Positions 52,131 through 62,600 of a stretch of DNA of 64,000 nucleotides are shown in pieces. The DNA comes from Verrucomicrobiota bacterium (GTDB taxonomy: Bacteria; Verrucomicrobiota; Verrucomicrobiia; Chthoniobacterales; Chthoniobacteraceae), in NCBI GenBank assembly GCA_009885995.1, contig VFJQ01000092.1:1-64000 (forward strand), in the 5' to 3' direction. Numbering within the stretch: position 1 is the stretch's first letter; each line of letters starts with the position of its first letter. Made by a program: the position numbers and the translations under genes. The notes below the pieces were generated by a model. It was not told where the DNA came from. It ran no database searches and saw only the letters and a list, made by a program, of their open reading frames with translations.

Positions 52131-52916
52131 CTACCCGCGCTGGGGCAGGTGTTCGGCGCAGTATTCCTCACCGTCGGCGGCGACGCGGAACTCGAGCTCG
52201 GGCGCGGAGTGCTCGGTGCGGCCGCAGATGTGGCATTTGTGGAGGGATTCGTCGGTGGCGGAGCGCTGGTCGCGCTCGAAGCGGGCGCGGCGCTGGCCGG
52301 TCTCGCGATGGGTGCGGGCTTGGTGGATGAGTTCGCGGCCGAAGAAGATGAAGAAGTTCAGCAGCGCGGCGAAGGTGGCGAACCGGTTCGCCCAACTGGA
52401 GACGAAGAGCCCCCAGATGAGGAGCGCGCCGGTGAACCACGCGAGCCACTTCACCTTCACCGGGAGCACGAACATGAGGAGGATGGTGGTGTCCGGATAG
52501 AAGCGGGCGAAGGCGAGGAGCAGGGTGGTATTGAGCATGAAGCCGGCGGGGTCGCCGTTGCTGATGAGCGCGGCGGCGGTGGTGCCAATCATGCCGAGCA
52601 GGTAATAGATATTTAGGCGGAAGGCGCCCCAGGCCTGTTCGAGACCGTCGCCGACCCAGAGGAGGTAGAGGACGTAGAAGGCCATGGTGAACCAGTCGGG
52701 GAAGAAGCCGCCGACTTGTGGGATGAAGATGTAGCTGACGAGGCGCCAGACTTCGCCCTGGAGGAGGGCGGTGCGGTCGAGGACGAGGGCGTTGAGGAAG
52801 TGCGGGTTGAACTTCAGCAGCACGTAGCAGAGGGCGTTGAGCGCGGCGACGTAGCGGAGCAGGCCGGGGATGGCCCAGTGGCCGAACTTATTTTCGAGGC
52901 GGTCGAGAAGTGACAT
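52131..52916 (-). CDS. Rhomboid-like membrane protein lacking catalytic residues, with zinc-finger tail
   Basis: A 261-residue protein with about six membrane segments and rhomboid-like topology (LQGEVWRLVSYIFIPQ is the L1-loop WR motif region; WVGDGLEQAWGAFRLNIYYL matches the E-x-x-x-G-x-x-x-F/Y helix). The GxSG serine site is replaced by LLGMIGTTAAAL and no paired His is seen, so it is probably an inactive rhomboid (derlin/iRhom-like scaffold). The cytoplasmic tail has CHICGRTE and a later EYCAEHLP, which could bind zinc. It diverges from gcvT. Confidence 0.75.
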   Translation of the reverse strand: MSLLDRLENKFGHWAIPGLLRYVAALNALCYVLLKFNPHFLNALVLDRTALLQGEVWRLVSYIFIPQVGGFFPDWFTMAFYVLYLLWVGDGLEQAWGAFRLNIYYLLGMIGTTAAALISNGDPAGFMLNTTLLLAFARFYPDTTILLMFVLPVKVKWLAWFTGALLIWGLFVSSWANRFATFAALLNFFIFFGRELIHQARTHRETGQRRARFERDQRSATDESLHKCHICGRTEHSAPELEFRVAADGEEYCAEHLPQRG

Positions 52917-52995
52917 CGGGAAGATTTGCGGGCTGCGTCTGTGGTGCGGCGGGCGGGAAACGGCAATGGACAATCGCGGCGTTTGACAGCGCGCC

Positions 52996-54135
52996 ATGCG
53001 ACGCCTTTTCTCCCGGACCGTGCCCGACGTCCCTTTGCTTAAGAAAACTCCTCTTCATGATGAACACGTCCGGCTCGGTGCGCGGATGGTGGATTTCGGC
53101 GGGTGGCACATGCCGGTGCAATACGGGGGCATCCTCGAGGAACACGCGGCAGTGCGCTCGGCGCTCGGGGTGTTCGACATCTCGCACATGGGGCAGTTCT
53201 TCGTGCAGGGCGGAGGAGCGCTCGACTGGCTGAACCGGCTGCTGACGAACAACGTCGCGCGGCTCGGGATCGGCGAGGGGCAATACACCTTCCTGCTGAA
53301 CGACGCGGGCGGGGTGATCGACGACCTCATCATCTACCGGCTCGCGGACGCAGATTACCTGCTCGTGGTGAACGCCGCGAAGATCGACGAGGATCTGGCG
53401 TGGATGCAGTCGCACCTCGCGGGGGATGTGGTCCTGGAAAATCACAGCGCCACGTGGTGCGGCATCGCGATCCAAGGGCCGCGGGCGGCGCAGCTCTTCG
53501 ATTCGTTCTTCGGCGGGAAGCACTCGCGCCCGGCGCGGAACCATCTGCTCGCGGTGCAGATCGACGGCCTGCCTTACTATATATGCCGCACCGGCTACAC
53601 GGGGGAGGATGGGTTCGAGGTCTTCTGCCCCGCGGAGCGCGCGGTGAAGTCGTGGAACGATGTGCTGGCCCGCGGCGTGCAGTTTGGCCTGAAGCCATGC
53701 GGCCTCGGCGCCCGCGACACGCTGCGCCTGGAGATGTGCTACCCGCTCAATGGCTCGGACCTCGCGCCCGATCGCACGCCGATCGAGGCCGGGCTCTCCA
53801 TTTTCGTCGATATGGGAAAGCCGGACTTCATCGGCCGTGCCGCGCTCGATCAGCAGAAGACGGGCGGCGTTCCACGCCGGCTCGTGCCGCTGAAGATGGT
53901 CGGCGCCGCGCCGCCGCTGCGTTCGCACTATCCGGTGCTCAAGGACGGGCAGCAGATCGGGGAGCTGTGCAGCGGCAGCCTCAGCCCGACGCTGAAAGTG
54001 GGCATCGGCATGGCGTATGTGCCCACCGAGTTTGCGCGCATCGGCGAGGAGTTCGAGATCGATATCCGCGGCCGGCGCTACCCGGCGCGCGTGGAAAAGA
54101 AGCCGTTTTACCGACCACAACCATCCGACCAATGA
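52996..54135 (+). CDS. gcvT: Glycine cleavage system T protein (aminomethyltransferase)
   Basis: A 379-residue folate-dependent enzyme that releases ammonia from the H-protein-bound aminomethyl group and forms methylene-tetrahydrofolate. Motifs: VDFGGWHMPVQYGGILEEHA, GVFDISHMGQFFVQG, WLNRLLTNNVARLGIGEGQY, YTGEDGFEVFCP and GLGARDTLRLEMCYPLNGSD, with the conserved Asp of the last. The start at 52996 adds a short extra N-terminus (MRRLFSRTVPDVP). The stop overlaps the gcvH ATG. No gcvP follows within the window. Confidence 0.95.
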   Translation: MRRLFSRTVPDVPLLKKTPLHDEHVRLGARMVDFGGWHMPVQYGGILEEHAAVRSALGVFDISHMGQFFVQGGGALDWLNRLLTNNVARLGIGEGQYTFLLNDAGGVIDDLIIYRLADADYLLVVNAAKIDEDLAWMQSHLAGDVVLENHSATWCGIAIQGPRAAQLFDSFFGGKHSRPARNHLLAVQIDGLPYYICRTGYTGEDGFEVFCPAERAVKSWNDVLARGVQFGLKPCGLGARDTLRLEMCYPLNGSDLAPDRTPIEAGLSIFVDMGKPDFIGRAALDQQKTGGVPRRLVPLKMVGAAPPLRSHYPVLKDGQQIGELCSGSLSPTLKVGIGMAYVPTEFARIGEEFEIDIRGRRYPARVEKKPFYRPQPSDQ

Positions 54136-54515
54136 GCAACGTCCCCGCTGACATCCGCTACACCTCCAGCCACGAATGGGTTCGCCTTTCCGGCGACTCC
54201 GCGACCGTGGGGATCACCGACCACGCACAGGCCGAGCTGACCGACGTGGTTTATGTCGAGATGCCGAAGCTGGGCACCGTGGTGAAGGCCGGGCAACAGG
54301 TCTGCGTGGTCGAGAGTGTGAAGGCGGCGAGCGATATTTACGCACCTGTCGCCGGCACGGTCGCCGCGGTGAACGAGGCGCTGGTAAGCAATCCTGCGCT
54401 GCTCAATACCGATCCTTTCGGTGAAGGCTGGATCTTCCAACTCAGCGGCGTGAGCGCCGACGAAGTCGCTGGGCTCGCGGCGCCGGAGGACTACCGGGCG
54501 CAGATCGGCGGCTGA
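54132..54515 (+). CDS. gcvH: Glycine cleavage system H protein (lipoyl carrier)
   Basis: A 127-residue lipoyl carrier. It starts MSNVPADIRYTSSHEWVRLS and overlaps gcvT (ATGA). The lipoylated Lys is in VVESVKAASDIYAPV (Lys64). LLNTDPFGEGWIFQL and the acidic C-terminal helix complete the fold. It shuttles the aminomethyl group between the P, T and L proteins in the cytoplasm. The order gcvT-gcvH is standard; the SecA-like gene follows 22 bases later. Confidence 0.97.
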   Translation: MSNVPADIRYTSSHEWVRLSGDSATVGITDHAQAELTDVVYVEMPKLGTVVKAGQQVCVVESVKAASDIYAPVAGTVAAVNEALVSNPALLNTDPFGEGWIFQLSGVSADEVAGLAAPEDYRAQIGG

Positions 54516-54537
54516 GCGGGCGGCGCCCCGGTCAACG

Positions 54538-56526
54538 ATGAGCGCGCTCGTTCCCACGCACGATTACCGGCGCACGGGTTTTCACCCGCCGGCGAAGCTC
54601 CTCCGCGGGCTCGATGGGCTGGTGAATGGGGCGATCGGGCGCTACCGGCGGCGCGCGGGGGTATTCGAGCAGCTCAAGCTGGACGCGACCGAGGTGGATC
54701 GGCAGGCGATGGAGTGGAAGGAGCTTTCCTCCGGCAAGCTGAAGCAGCGGCTGCACGAGTTTCGGGAGAAGTTTCGGCGCGGCGGCCGGGAAGCGGACGC
54801 GAGCCTGCTGCCAGCGCTGGCGGCCATCCGGGAAGCGAGCGAGCGGGAGCTGGGGATGCGACCGTTCTTCGTCCAGATCATCGGCGCGCTCGCGATGCAC
54901 CGCGGCTGCCTCGCCGAGATGGCGACAGGCGAGGGAAAGACGCTCACCGCCGGGCTGACGGCGGTGCTCGCCGGGTGGACGAAACGGCCCTGCCACATCG
55001 TGACGGTGAACGATTACCTCGTCGAACGTGACGCCAAGCGGCTCCAACCGCTTTACGGCTTCTGCGGCGTGAGCGTCGGCTGCGTGACCGGCGCGATGGA
55101 CCCCGCCGCACGGCAGCAAGGGTATGCGGCCGATGTGACCTACACGACTTCCAAGGAGCTGCTCGCCGACTTCCTCCGGGACCGCCTCCGGCTCGGCCCC
55201 ATGCACCAACCGACGCGCCGGCTCATCCGGCGCTTGCTGGGTGCACGGGAGATGGACGGGCTCGTGATGCGCGGCCTCCACATGGCGATCATCGACGAAG
55301 CGGACAGCGTGCTGATCGACGAGGCGGTCACGCCCTTGATCATCTCGACGACCCGCGAGAACGCCTTGCTCAAGGAAGCCGGCCTGACGGCGCAGACGAT
55401 CATCGCCGGCCTCGTCGAAGGGGAGCACTACCGGCGGAACGTGCGGTTCAAGGAAATCGAGCTGACGGAGGCCGGGCTGGGGGAGATCGAGCGTGGTGCT
55501 GCCGAGCTGCCCGGCGTGTGGCGCGGGGATGCGCGCCGCCTCGAACTGGCGATCCAGGCGCTCGTGGCGCGCGAGTTTTTCCACCGCGACCGGCAATACA
55601 TCATCGAGAAGGGGAAGGTGGTGATCGTGGATGAATTCACCGGCCGCCCGATGCCGCAGCGCACCTGGCGCGAGGGGATGCACCAGGCGATCGAGGCGAA
55701 GGAGGGGCTGGCGATTTCTGACCCTTCCGAGACGATCGCGCGGCTGAGTTTCCAGCGGTTCTTCCGGTGCTTCCACAAGCTTGCGGGCATGAGCGGCACG
55801 GCGCGCGAGGCGGCGGGGGAGTTTTGGCAGATCTACCGCCTGCCCGTCGTCACGATCCCGACGAACCGCCCGTGCATCCGCGAGCAGTGGGCCGACCGCG
55901 TCTTTTCCACCGAGTCGGGGAAATGGGAGGCGGTGGCGGACGAGATCGCGCGGCTGCATGCGACGAGCCGGCCGCTGCTGATCGGCACGCGCAGCGTCGC
56001 CGCGAGCGAGCGGCTCGGGGGCATGCTGCGCGAGCGGAACCTGAATTTCGCGCTGCTGAACGCGGTGCGCATTGCGGAGGAGTCAGCCGTCATCGCGACA
56101 GCCGGCGATCCGGGCCGAATCACGATCGCCACCAACATGGCCGGTCGCGGCACCGACATCCTGCTCGGTCGTGGCATCGCTGCGCAGGGCGGACTGCACG
56201 TGATCGCGACCGAGCGGCACGAATCGGGGCGAGTGGATCGCCAGCTCTTCGGTCGCGCCGCCCGGCAGGGAGATCCCGGCAGCGCGCAGGCGTTCGTCAG
56301 CATCGAGGACGAATTGATCCAGCGATACCTCCGCCCGGCAGTCCAGCGCATCCTTGTCGAGGCGGTGACGCGCCGTTTCTCGGGCTGGGAGCGCATCGCC
56401 CGGGCAGCCTTTTATGAGGCCCAGCGCCGCGCCCAGCAACTCGCCTACAAGCAGCGCCAGACCGTCATGCGCGCCGACCTTTGGCTCGGCGAAGCGTTGT
56501 CCTTTGCGGGCGAAGAGGTCGTTTAA
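54538..56526 (+). CDS. SecA-like accessory translocase ATPase (short paralogue)
   Basis: A 662-residue protein, clearly SecA-related but shorter than housekeeping SecA (usually 800-1000). The DEAD motor is intact: LAEMATGEGKTLTAGL (Walker A, about residues 126-140), PCHIVTVNDYLVERDA, MAIIDEADSVLIDEAVTPLI (Walker B, about 249-268), VVIVDEFTGRPMPQRTW, KLAGMSGTA, ATNMAGRGTDILLG (531-544) and GRAARQGDPGSA (572-583). The preprotein cross-linking region is present but the C-terminal helical wing is shortened, and the zinc-binding tail is missing. GR-A-A-RQGDPG replaces the usual GRSGRQGDPG. It sits directly upstream of an LEPR-XLL giant, so a dedicated export role is likely (inference). Confidence 0.9.
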   Translation: MSALVPTHDYRRTGFHPPAKLLRGLDGLVNGAIGRYRRRAGVFEQLKLDATEVDRQAMEWKELSSGKLKQRLHEFREKFRRGGREADASLLPALAAIREASERELGMRPFFVQIIGALAMHRGCLAEMATGEGKTLTAGLTAVLAGWTKRPCHIVTVNDYLVERDAKRLQPLYGFCGVSVGCVTGAMDPAARQQGYAADVTYTTSKELLADFLRDRLRLGPMHQPTRRLIRRLLGAREMDGLVMRGLHMAIIDEADSVLIDEAVTPLIISTTRENALLKEAGLTAQTIIAGLVEGEHYRRNVRFKEIELTEAGLGEIERGAAELPGVWRGDARRLELAIQALVAREFFHRDRQYIIEKGKVVIVDEFTGRPMPQRTWREGMHQAIEAKEGLAISDPSETIARLSFQRFFRCFHKLAGMSGTAREAAGEFWQIYRLPVVTIPTNRPCIREQWADRVFSTESGKWEAVADEIARLHATSRPLLIGTRSVAASERLGGMLRERNLNFALLNAVRIAEESAVIATAGDPGRITIATNMAGRGTDILLGRGIAAQGGLHVIATERHESGRVDRQLFGRAARQGDPGSAQAFVSIEDELIQRYLRPAVQRILVEAVTRRFSGWERIARAAFYEAQRRAQQLAYKQRQTVMRADLWLGEALSFAGEEVV

Positions 56527-56593
56527 TCCCGGGCCACGCAGCGCTGCCCATTCGGGTGAGAAAATTTCACGTTTAGGACGTTGACGGGCTTGC

Positions 56594-56683
56594 ATGACTC
56601 CGCTGTCTTTGCCCTCTCTTCTCCCGCACCAGAACCCGATCGAACTGTCCGAGCTTGAAACCCAAACGTCCATCACCCGGTAA
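56594..56683 (+). CDS. 29-residue leader ORF overlapping the giant protein start
   Basis: ATG 56594 starts MTPLSLPSLLPHQNPIELSE then LETQTSITR, ending TAA at 56681-56683. The downstream TTG start (56655) lies inside it in another frame, an arrangement compatible with translational coupling that could limit expression of the giant. It may also be chance. No homology is known to me. Confidence 0.3.
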   Translation: MTPLSLPSLLPHQNPIELSELETQTSITR

Positions 56684-59600
56684 CCTTTTCGAGCTGCAAG
56701 CGCTCGAGCCGCGTGTGCTGTTGTCGGCGGATTTCCTCGCGATGGGGGCTGTGGATGATCACGACATCCAGCCCGGAAAGGCAGCGGACGAAGTGGTGTT
56801 GGGCGCCAGCGAAGCGGCGGAGATCGGAGCAAAGGGGAACGTGGTGGCATACGATCCGGCGGCGCAAGTTGACGACATTTTCACGGGACTTGTGGAGGAA
56901 TCTTCCAAGCCCGATGCGGGGAAAATTCTGGCGGATGAAACGGCCGCGCCTGATGACCTCAGCACGGGTGATAAAGACTCGATCTCGCCGAGCTCGGATG
57001 AGGTCAAATCGGGGGATGAGACGGCGATCGATGCCGACGAAACTTCGACCGATTCGGCGGATGCTGGTGACCCTCAATCGGACTTGATCACGGCCCTCGA
57101 GGCGCTCATCGCGAGCGCTGAGGAACAGCCCGCGACCGGCACCGAAACGGTCACGACAGTCGTGCCTGAAGGTGCGACCGGAGCGGCGGTCGAGACGCTC
57201 CAACCGCTCGCGACGGTAGCGCCGGCGACGGGCGAAACTGACTCGGAAATCACGCCGGGCACGCCCGACGTGGACGCGACGAATTCACTGACCGATCAGC
57301 TCACGGAAACGCTGAAGGCTGCGAACGGTCCACCCGCGTCGGAGGACTCCGCTTCTGTTGACGAGCCTTCGCCCACGAATCCTGCAGAAAATGAGGATTC
57401 GGCGGAGGTTATTGTGTTTTTGGGAAGCCGGCCTTTGCCGGTGAATTCGGCGGAAAATGAGGGCGCGGCGACGGGTGGGAACGTGCATCTCACGCCGGAA
57501 CATCCGATGGTCGCGGATGTGGTTCTGACGATCGATGCGGGGAGCAAACTCTCGGGTTCCGGGACGGTCTTCGGCAGCGTGGTGATCCGTGGAACACTCA
57601 GCCCGGGCAACTCGCCGGGCGTCGGTAATTTCGCCTCGCTCCAGCTCGATCACAATGCGGTCACGGTCATCGAAATCGCCGGCACCGGCGGCGCAGGCGC
57701 GGCGAACGGGCACGACCAAATAAATGTTTCCGGCGCGATCACGTTTGGGGGCACTTTGAGTGTATCGTTGCTCGGCGGTTTCGTGCCGGTGCTCGGGCAG
57801 ACTTTCGACGTGCTGAGTTACGGCTCGAAGACCGGTGCGTTCGACTTTTTCACGGGCCTCGCGCTCGGCGGCGGCTTGATGCTCCAGCCGGCGTTCACGG
57901 CGACCGGGATGACGCTCGCGGTCGTCCAGCACTCCGCGAACATCACCCGGCCGGTCGTGTTCATTCCGGGCTTCGCCGGCACCTTCGCTGCGGATGGCTC
58001 GCTGGCCGGCTACGACGAATGGCTGCTCACTCGCGGCCTCGCCCCGGACAAGCTCGCGCTCGATCCGTTGCTGGGCACTTACTCGAACCTCATCCAGTCG
58101 CTCCAAAACGTCGGCTACACGCTCGGGGTGGATTTGTTCGTCGCGAACTGGGACTGGCGCGTGCCGATCGCGGCGCAGGACGGCACGGCGGATGGGAACC
58201 TCGCGAATGTCACGGCGGCGGGCATCACGGACACCACCTACGCGACGGGAGTGGATTATCTGGGCTACTCGCTGGACCAGGCGGTCAGCGTGTGGAGCGC
58301 GCTCGGCAGCGGGGCGCTCGCCTCGGTCGATCTCATCACCCACAGCACAGGCGGCCTGCTCGCCCGGGCTTACATCGAGAGCGCGGCCTATGGCGCGACC
58401 TACGCGGGCAGCACGAAGACCTTGCCGAGCGTCTTTAACTTCCTCGAAGTCGCCGCCCCGAACCAGGGAGGCTCCTCGACTTACGAGTTCCTGCAAAACG
58501 ACTTCAGCGAGGGGCCCGGCAGCCGGGTGGGCGGCCGCACGGCCCACGCCGCCTACAAGCGAGTCCTGGAAGGGGCGGCCATCTTGAATCCCGACCTTTC
58601 GACCATCTCGGCCGGCGACCTAGCGGCTCAGGGTGCGAATGCGCAGCAGTGGTTCATCGATCAATACATCGGCGCGGCGCGTGACCTCGTGGGCACTTAC
58701 GCGATGCTTGATCTCGACGACAACGGGACCTTCGAGCCCGTTGCGACCGGCAGCGCATTTGAGAACAAGTTCCTCAAGGATCTCAACGGCGGTGCCGATC
58801 CGAACGCCTTCGCCGACCGCGTTCTCGGCACCACGAACGCCTTCTTCTCGGGCGAGACCGAGACCTTCGACCGCCTTGTGCTGGAGACCGGCTTCCAGCC
58901 CTCGCTGGGCCGGCTGAACGAAATCCTGCCGCTCGACCGCTACATCGGCAGCGTTCCCGGCCCGACCACGCAGTGGCTCGCGGAAAACACCAGCAACGCC
59001 ACCGGGCCGGAAGGCGACGGCACGCTTTCGGTCCTCTCGGTCGTCGGACAGTTCCTCCCCGACACCGCGCGGCAGACCAGCGGCAAGCTCACGCTCACGC
59101 AGCTCACGAGCGCCCAGGCAGGCGGCGACGTGGGGCATCAGGAGCTGGTGAACAACGTCTTTGCCCAGCAGAAGATCATCCAAGCCCTCACCGGCACGCT
59201 GCCCGCAGCGTCGCTCATGGCGACCGACCTGCGCATCAGCAAGATCGAAGGTTCGGTGAAGCTGCTGTTCTACGGCATCGTCAACCCGCTCGACCTCGCC
59301 AGGGAGGTCTATGACCGCGTGAAGACGGGCATCGCGACGCTCTCCGCGACGAGCGGACCGGATTTCGAGACGACGGTAAGTTTCATCTTCAACGCCGTGG
59401 AAACCCTCACCAGCGGTGCGGGGGTCTCGGAGCGATTTACGGAAGCCGGTGCAGATGTCGCGTTCGGCGTCGCCTCCACGAGCGGTGGCGCGCTCGACTT
59501 CGCCTACCTCGGCGTGAGCGGGGCGGAAGTCTTTGCCGGCTCGGGTGGGCAGGGCGTCGAACTGTCGGACGGCAAGCTCGGCCTCGTTTTCTTCTCCGAC

Positions 59601-62600
59601 GCGACCTACGCGCTGAGCGTCTCTGGGGCGGCGAGCCTCGTCGGCGTGTCGGGCACGAAGCTCTCCGGCACGATTGCGCTGCGCTCAAACAACTCCGGCT
59701 TGGTCGATCAGACCATCGCCATCACCGGAATCGACTCGGTCACGCTGACCTTCGCGGAAGATGAGCAGTATTCGCTCGGCGGTTCGCTGACGCTGGTGGT
59801 GGCGGGGCAGAAAATCACGGGCGCCTTCGTTTTCACCAAGAGCGGCAGCAATGTGACCATGACGATCGACGGGCTGGAAGTCAGCTTCGGCGACGGATCG
59901 GGCACGTTCGTCGCCGCGCGGGCGGAAAACGCCACGTTTACGCTCAGCGGCGGCGCGATCACCGCCACGGTGAACAACGCGAGCCTCGACGCCGCGCTGC
60001 CGGGCGTGGACTTCAGCGGCGCCTTCACCCTGCACCTCGACAGCGCTGCGGGCACGGTGAGCGTGACCGGCGGCACTTCGATCAATGTGCTCGGATCGAC
60101 GCTCAGCGGTTCGTTCACGGTCACGCAGATTACCAGCGGCGGCGCGCAGGTCGTAAATGTCCACGTCTCCGGCTTGACGATGGACGTTGGCACCGCGGTC
60201 CACGTCACGGCCGGCACGGGCGACCTGCTGATCGATGGCTCGGGCATCGCTGCCGACTTCGCCGTCACCGCCAACGCGAGCTTGTCCTTCGATTCGACGT
60301 CGAGCGCGCACGTGCAGGTCAACACCCACCCCACCTCTGAGCTCGGCCTGCCGGCCGGGCCCTTCGTCCGTGTCGAACTGACCAACGTCATCCTCACGCT
60401 AGGCACGAGCACGCTGGCGGGCGATTTCGCTTTCGATCAAGCCACGCAGCCCGACGGCGCGAGTATCACGCGCATTGCCGTCACCGACCTCGACATCACC
60501 TCCGGCACCGCGGGCCTCATGAATGGCGAAGGAGCGTTCGTCCTGCTTCCGTCGGGCATCGCCGGGTTCGCCAGTGGCGCGGTCAGCGGCAGCTACGGCG
60601 GCGTTGCGCTGAGCGGGAATGGCGGCGTGCGGATCAACAAATCCGGCCTCTCGGTCGATGAGACGATCACAGTCGGCGGGCGCACGCTCACGATCCGTTT
60701 CGACGACGGCGAGACCACGCTGTTCTCGTTCTTCGCGGAGAACCTTACGCTCAAGATCGGCGACTTCATCACGATCCAAGGCAGCATCGCTTTCACCAAC
60801 ACCGGCAGCGAGCAGACATTCGCGGGCGAAGGGATCGAGCTTTTCCTCGGCCGCGGCCCGCCCCGGCTGGAAAATAACGACCTGAATCCGCTCGCGCAGG
60901 GCGTCCTCCTGCGTGACGCGACGATCGGCCTCATCCGCAGTGCGTCCGGCGACGCGCTCTTTGCGATGGGCACGGTCGAACTGGTGGGCATCAGCGGTGT
61001 GACCGTGAGCGGCACGGCGCTAGTGCGGGTGAATACGACGACGGCGAATGTGGATCGCACGCTCACATTTGGCACGGATCACGAGGTGGTGGTGATGGCC
61101 ACGGCGGGGACGAAGGAGTTTGTGGCGAAGAACCTCGTGCTCGAAGTCGCCGACCAGTCCTTCACGGGCGACTTTAGTTTCACGGCGGCGGCGAACGAGA
61201 TCACGGTGACGGCGAGCAACGTCACCGCGGCGATCGGCGACGGGACGAACGACCTCGTCGCGCTCAGCAACGGCAACGGCACGCTGCACCTCACGAATGC
61301 CGGTGCGTCCGCGGACCTCTCGGTCCACGCGACGATCGACGTGCCCGGCGCGAGCTTCGATGGCAACGTGGCGCTGCAAATCGACGCGGAAGGCGTGCGC
61401 GTGGAGATCGGCGACATGACGACACCCGCCACGCTCACGATCGCGGGCCAGGAACTCAGCGGCACCTTCGTCGTCGAGCAAATTACCGACGAGACCGGCG
61501 CGACCGTCACGCGCATCACCGCGAGCGATGTGGAGCTAAGCCTCGGCAGCTTCGTGAACGTCACCAACGGCCGCGGCACTATCGTCGTCCGTTCGGCGGG
61601 CATCGCGGCCTCGCTCGAGGCGGATGTCGCGCTCACCGGTCCGGCGTTGGGACTCACCGGCACCTTCGGCGTGAGCATCAACACGATGCCGACCGCGCTG
61701 AACGAGTCATTCCTCCTCGACGGCGAGATGGTCGCACTCGACCTGCCCGCCGGGCCTTACGTCCGCGTCGAGGCGCGCGGCGTCACGCTCAGTGTCTCGG
61801 GCCAGACGATCACCGGCGACTTCGCCTTCGAGCGCGTCACGCGCACCGATGGCACCGGCATCACGCGCGTCGGCATTGCGAACGCCGGGCTCACCCTTTC
61901 CGATGGCACCACGCCGATCGCCTCGCTCAGCGGTGCGTCCGGTGCCTTCGTGCTCGACGACGCGGCGACCGGCTTCGCCGGCAAGCTCAGCGGCAACGTG
62001 AGCGTGAACATCCCGGGTGTCTCGCTCAGCGGCGTGCTCGAGCTCCAACTCAACGACACCGCGCTCGACATCAGCGAGAGCTTCACCGTCGGCGGCGTGG
62101 TGGTCGAACTGGCCCTGCCCGCCGGCCCGTATCTGCGCCTCGCGGGCACGGGCGTGAGCCTCACGCTTCCGGGTGTGGAGTTGAGCGGCGACTTCTCGAT
62201 CGTGAAGTCGAGCACGCGCGTGCTGGTGAACATCAGCGGCGCGTCGGTCTCCTTCGGCAGCGGGGTGCTGCGGCTCGATGGTGCGTCGGCGAACTTCATC
62301 GTCAATGCGGGCGGCATCGCGGGCGCGCTTAGCGGCAACATCACGGTCGCGGTCCCGAATGTGAACTTCACGGGCGGATTCAAGTTCGAGTTGAACACGA
62401 TCGGCCTGGCGTTCCCGAGCGCCGACTTCGATTTTGGCACCGCGCTCCCGGGTTTCCCGGTGCCGCCGACGTTCGACATCCCGGTGGGCCACTTCGTGCG
62501 CTTCGCTCCGGTCATTCCGGCCATTCCGACGCCGATGCTGCCGATCCCGTCGATCGACATCCTCGGCGTGAAGCTCGAGGGCGACTTCAGCATCGAAGCC

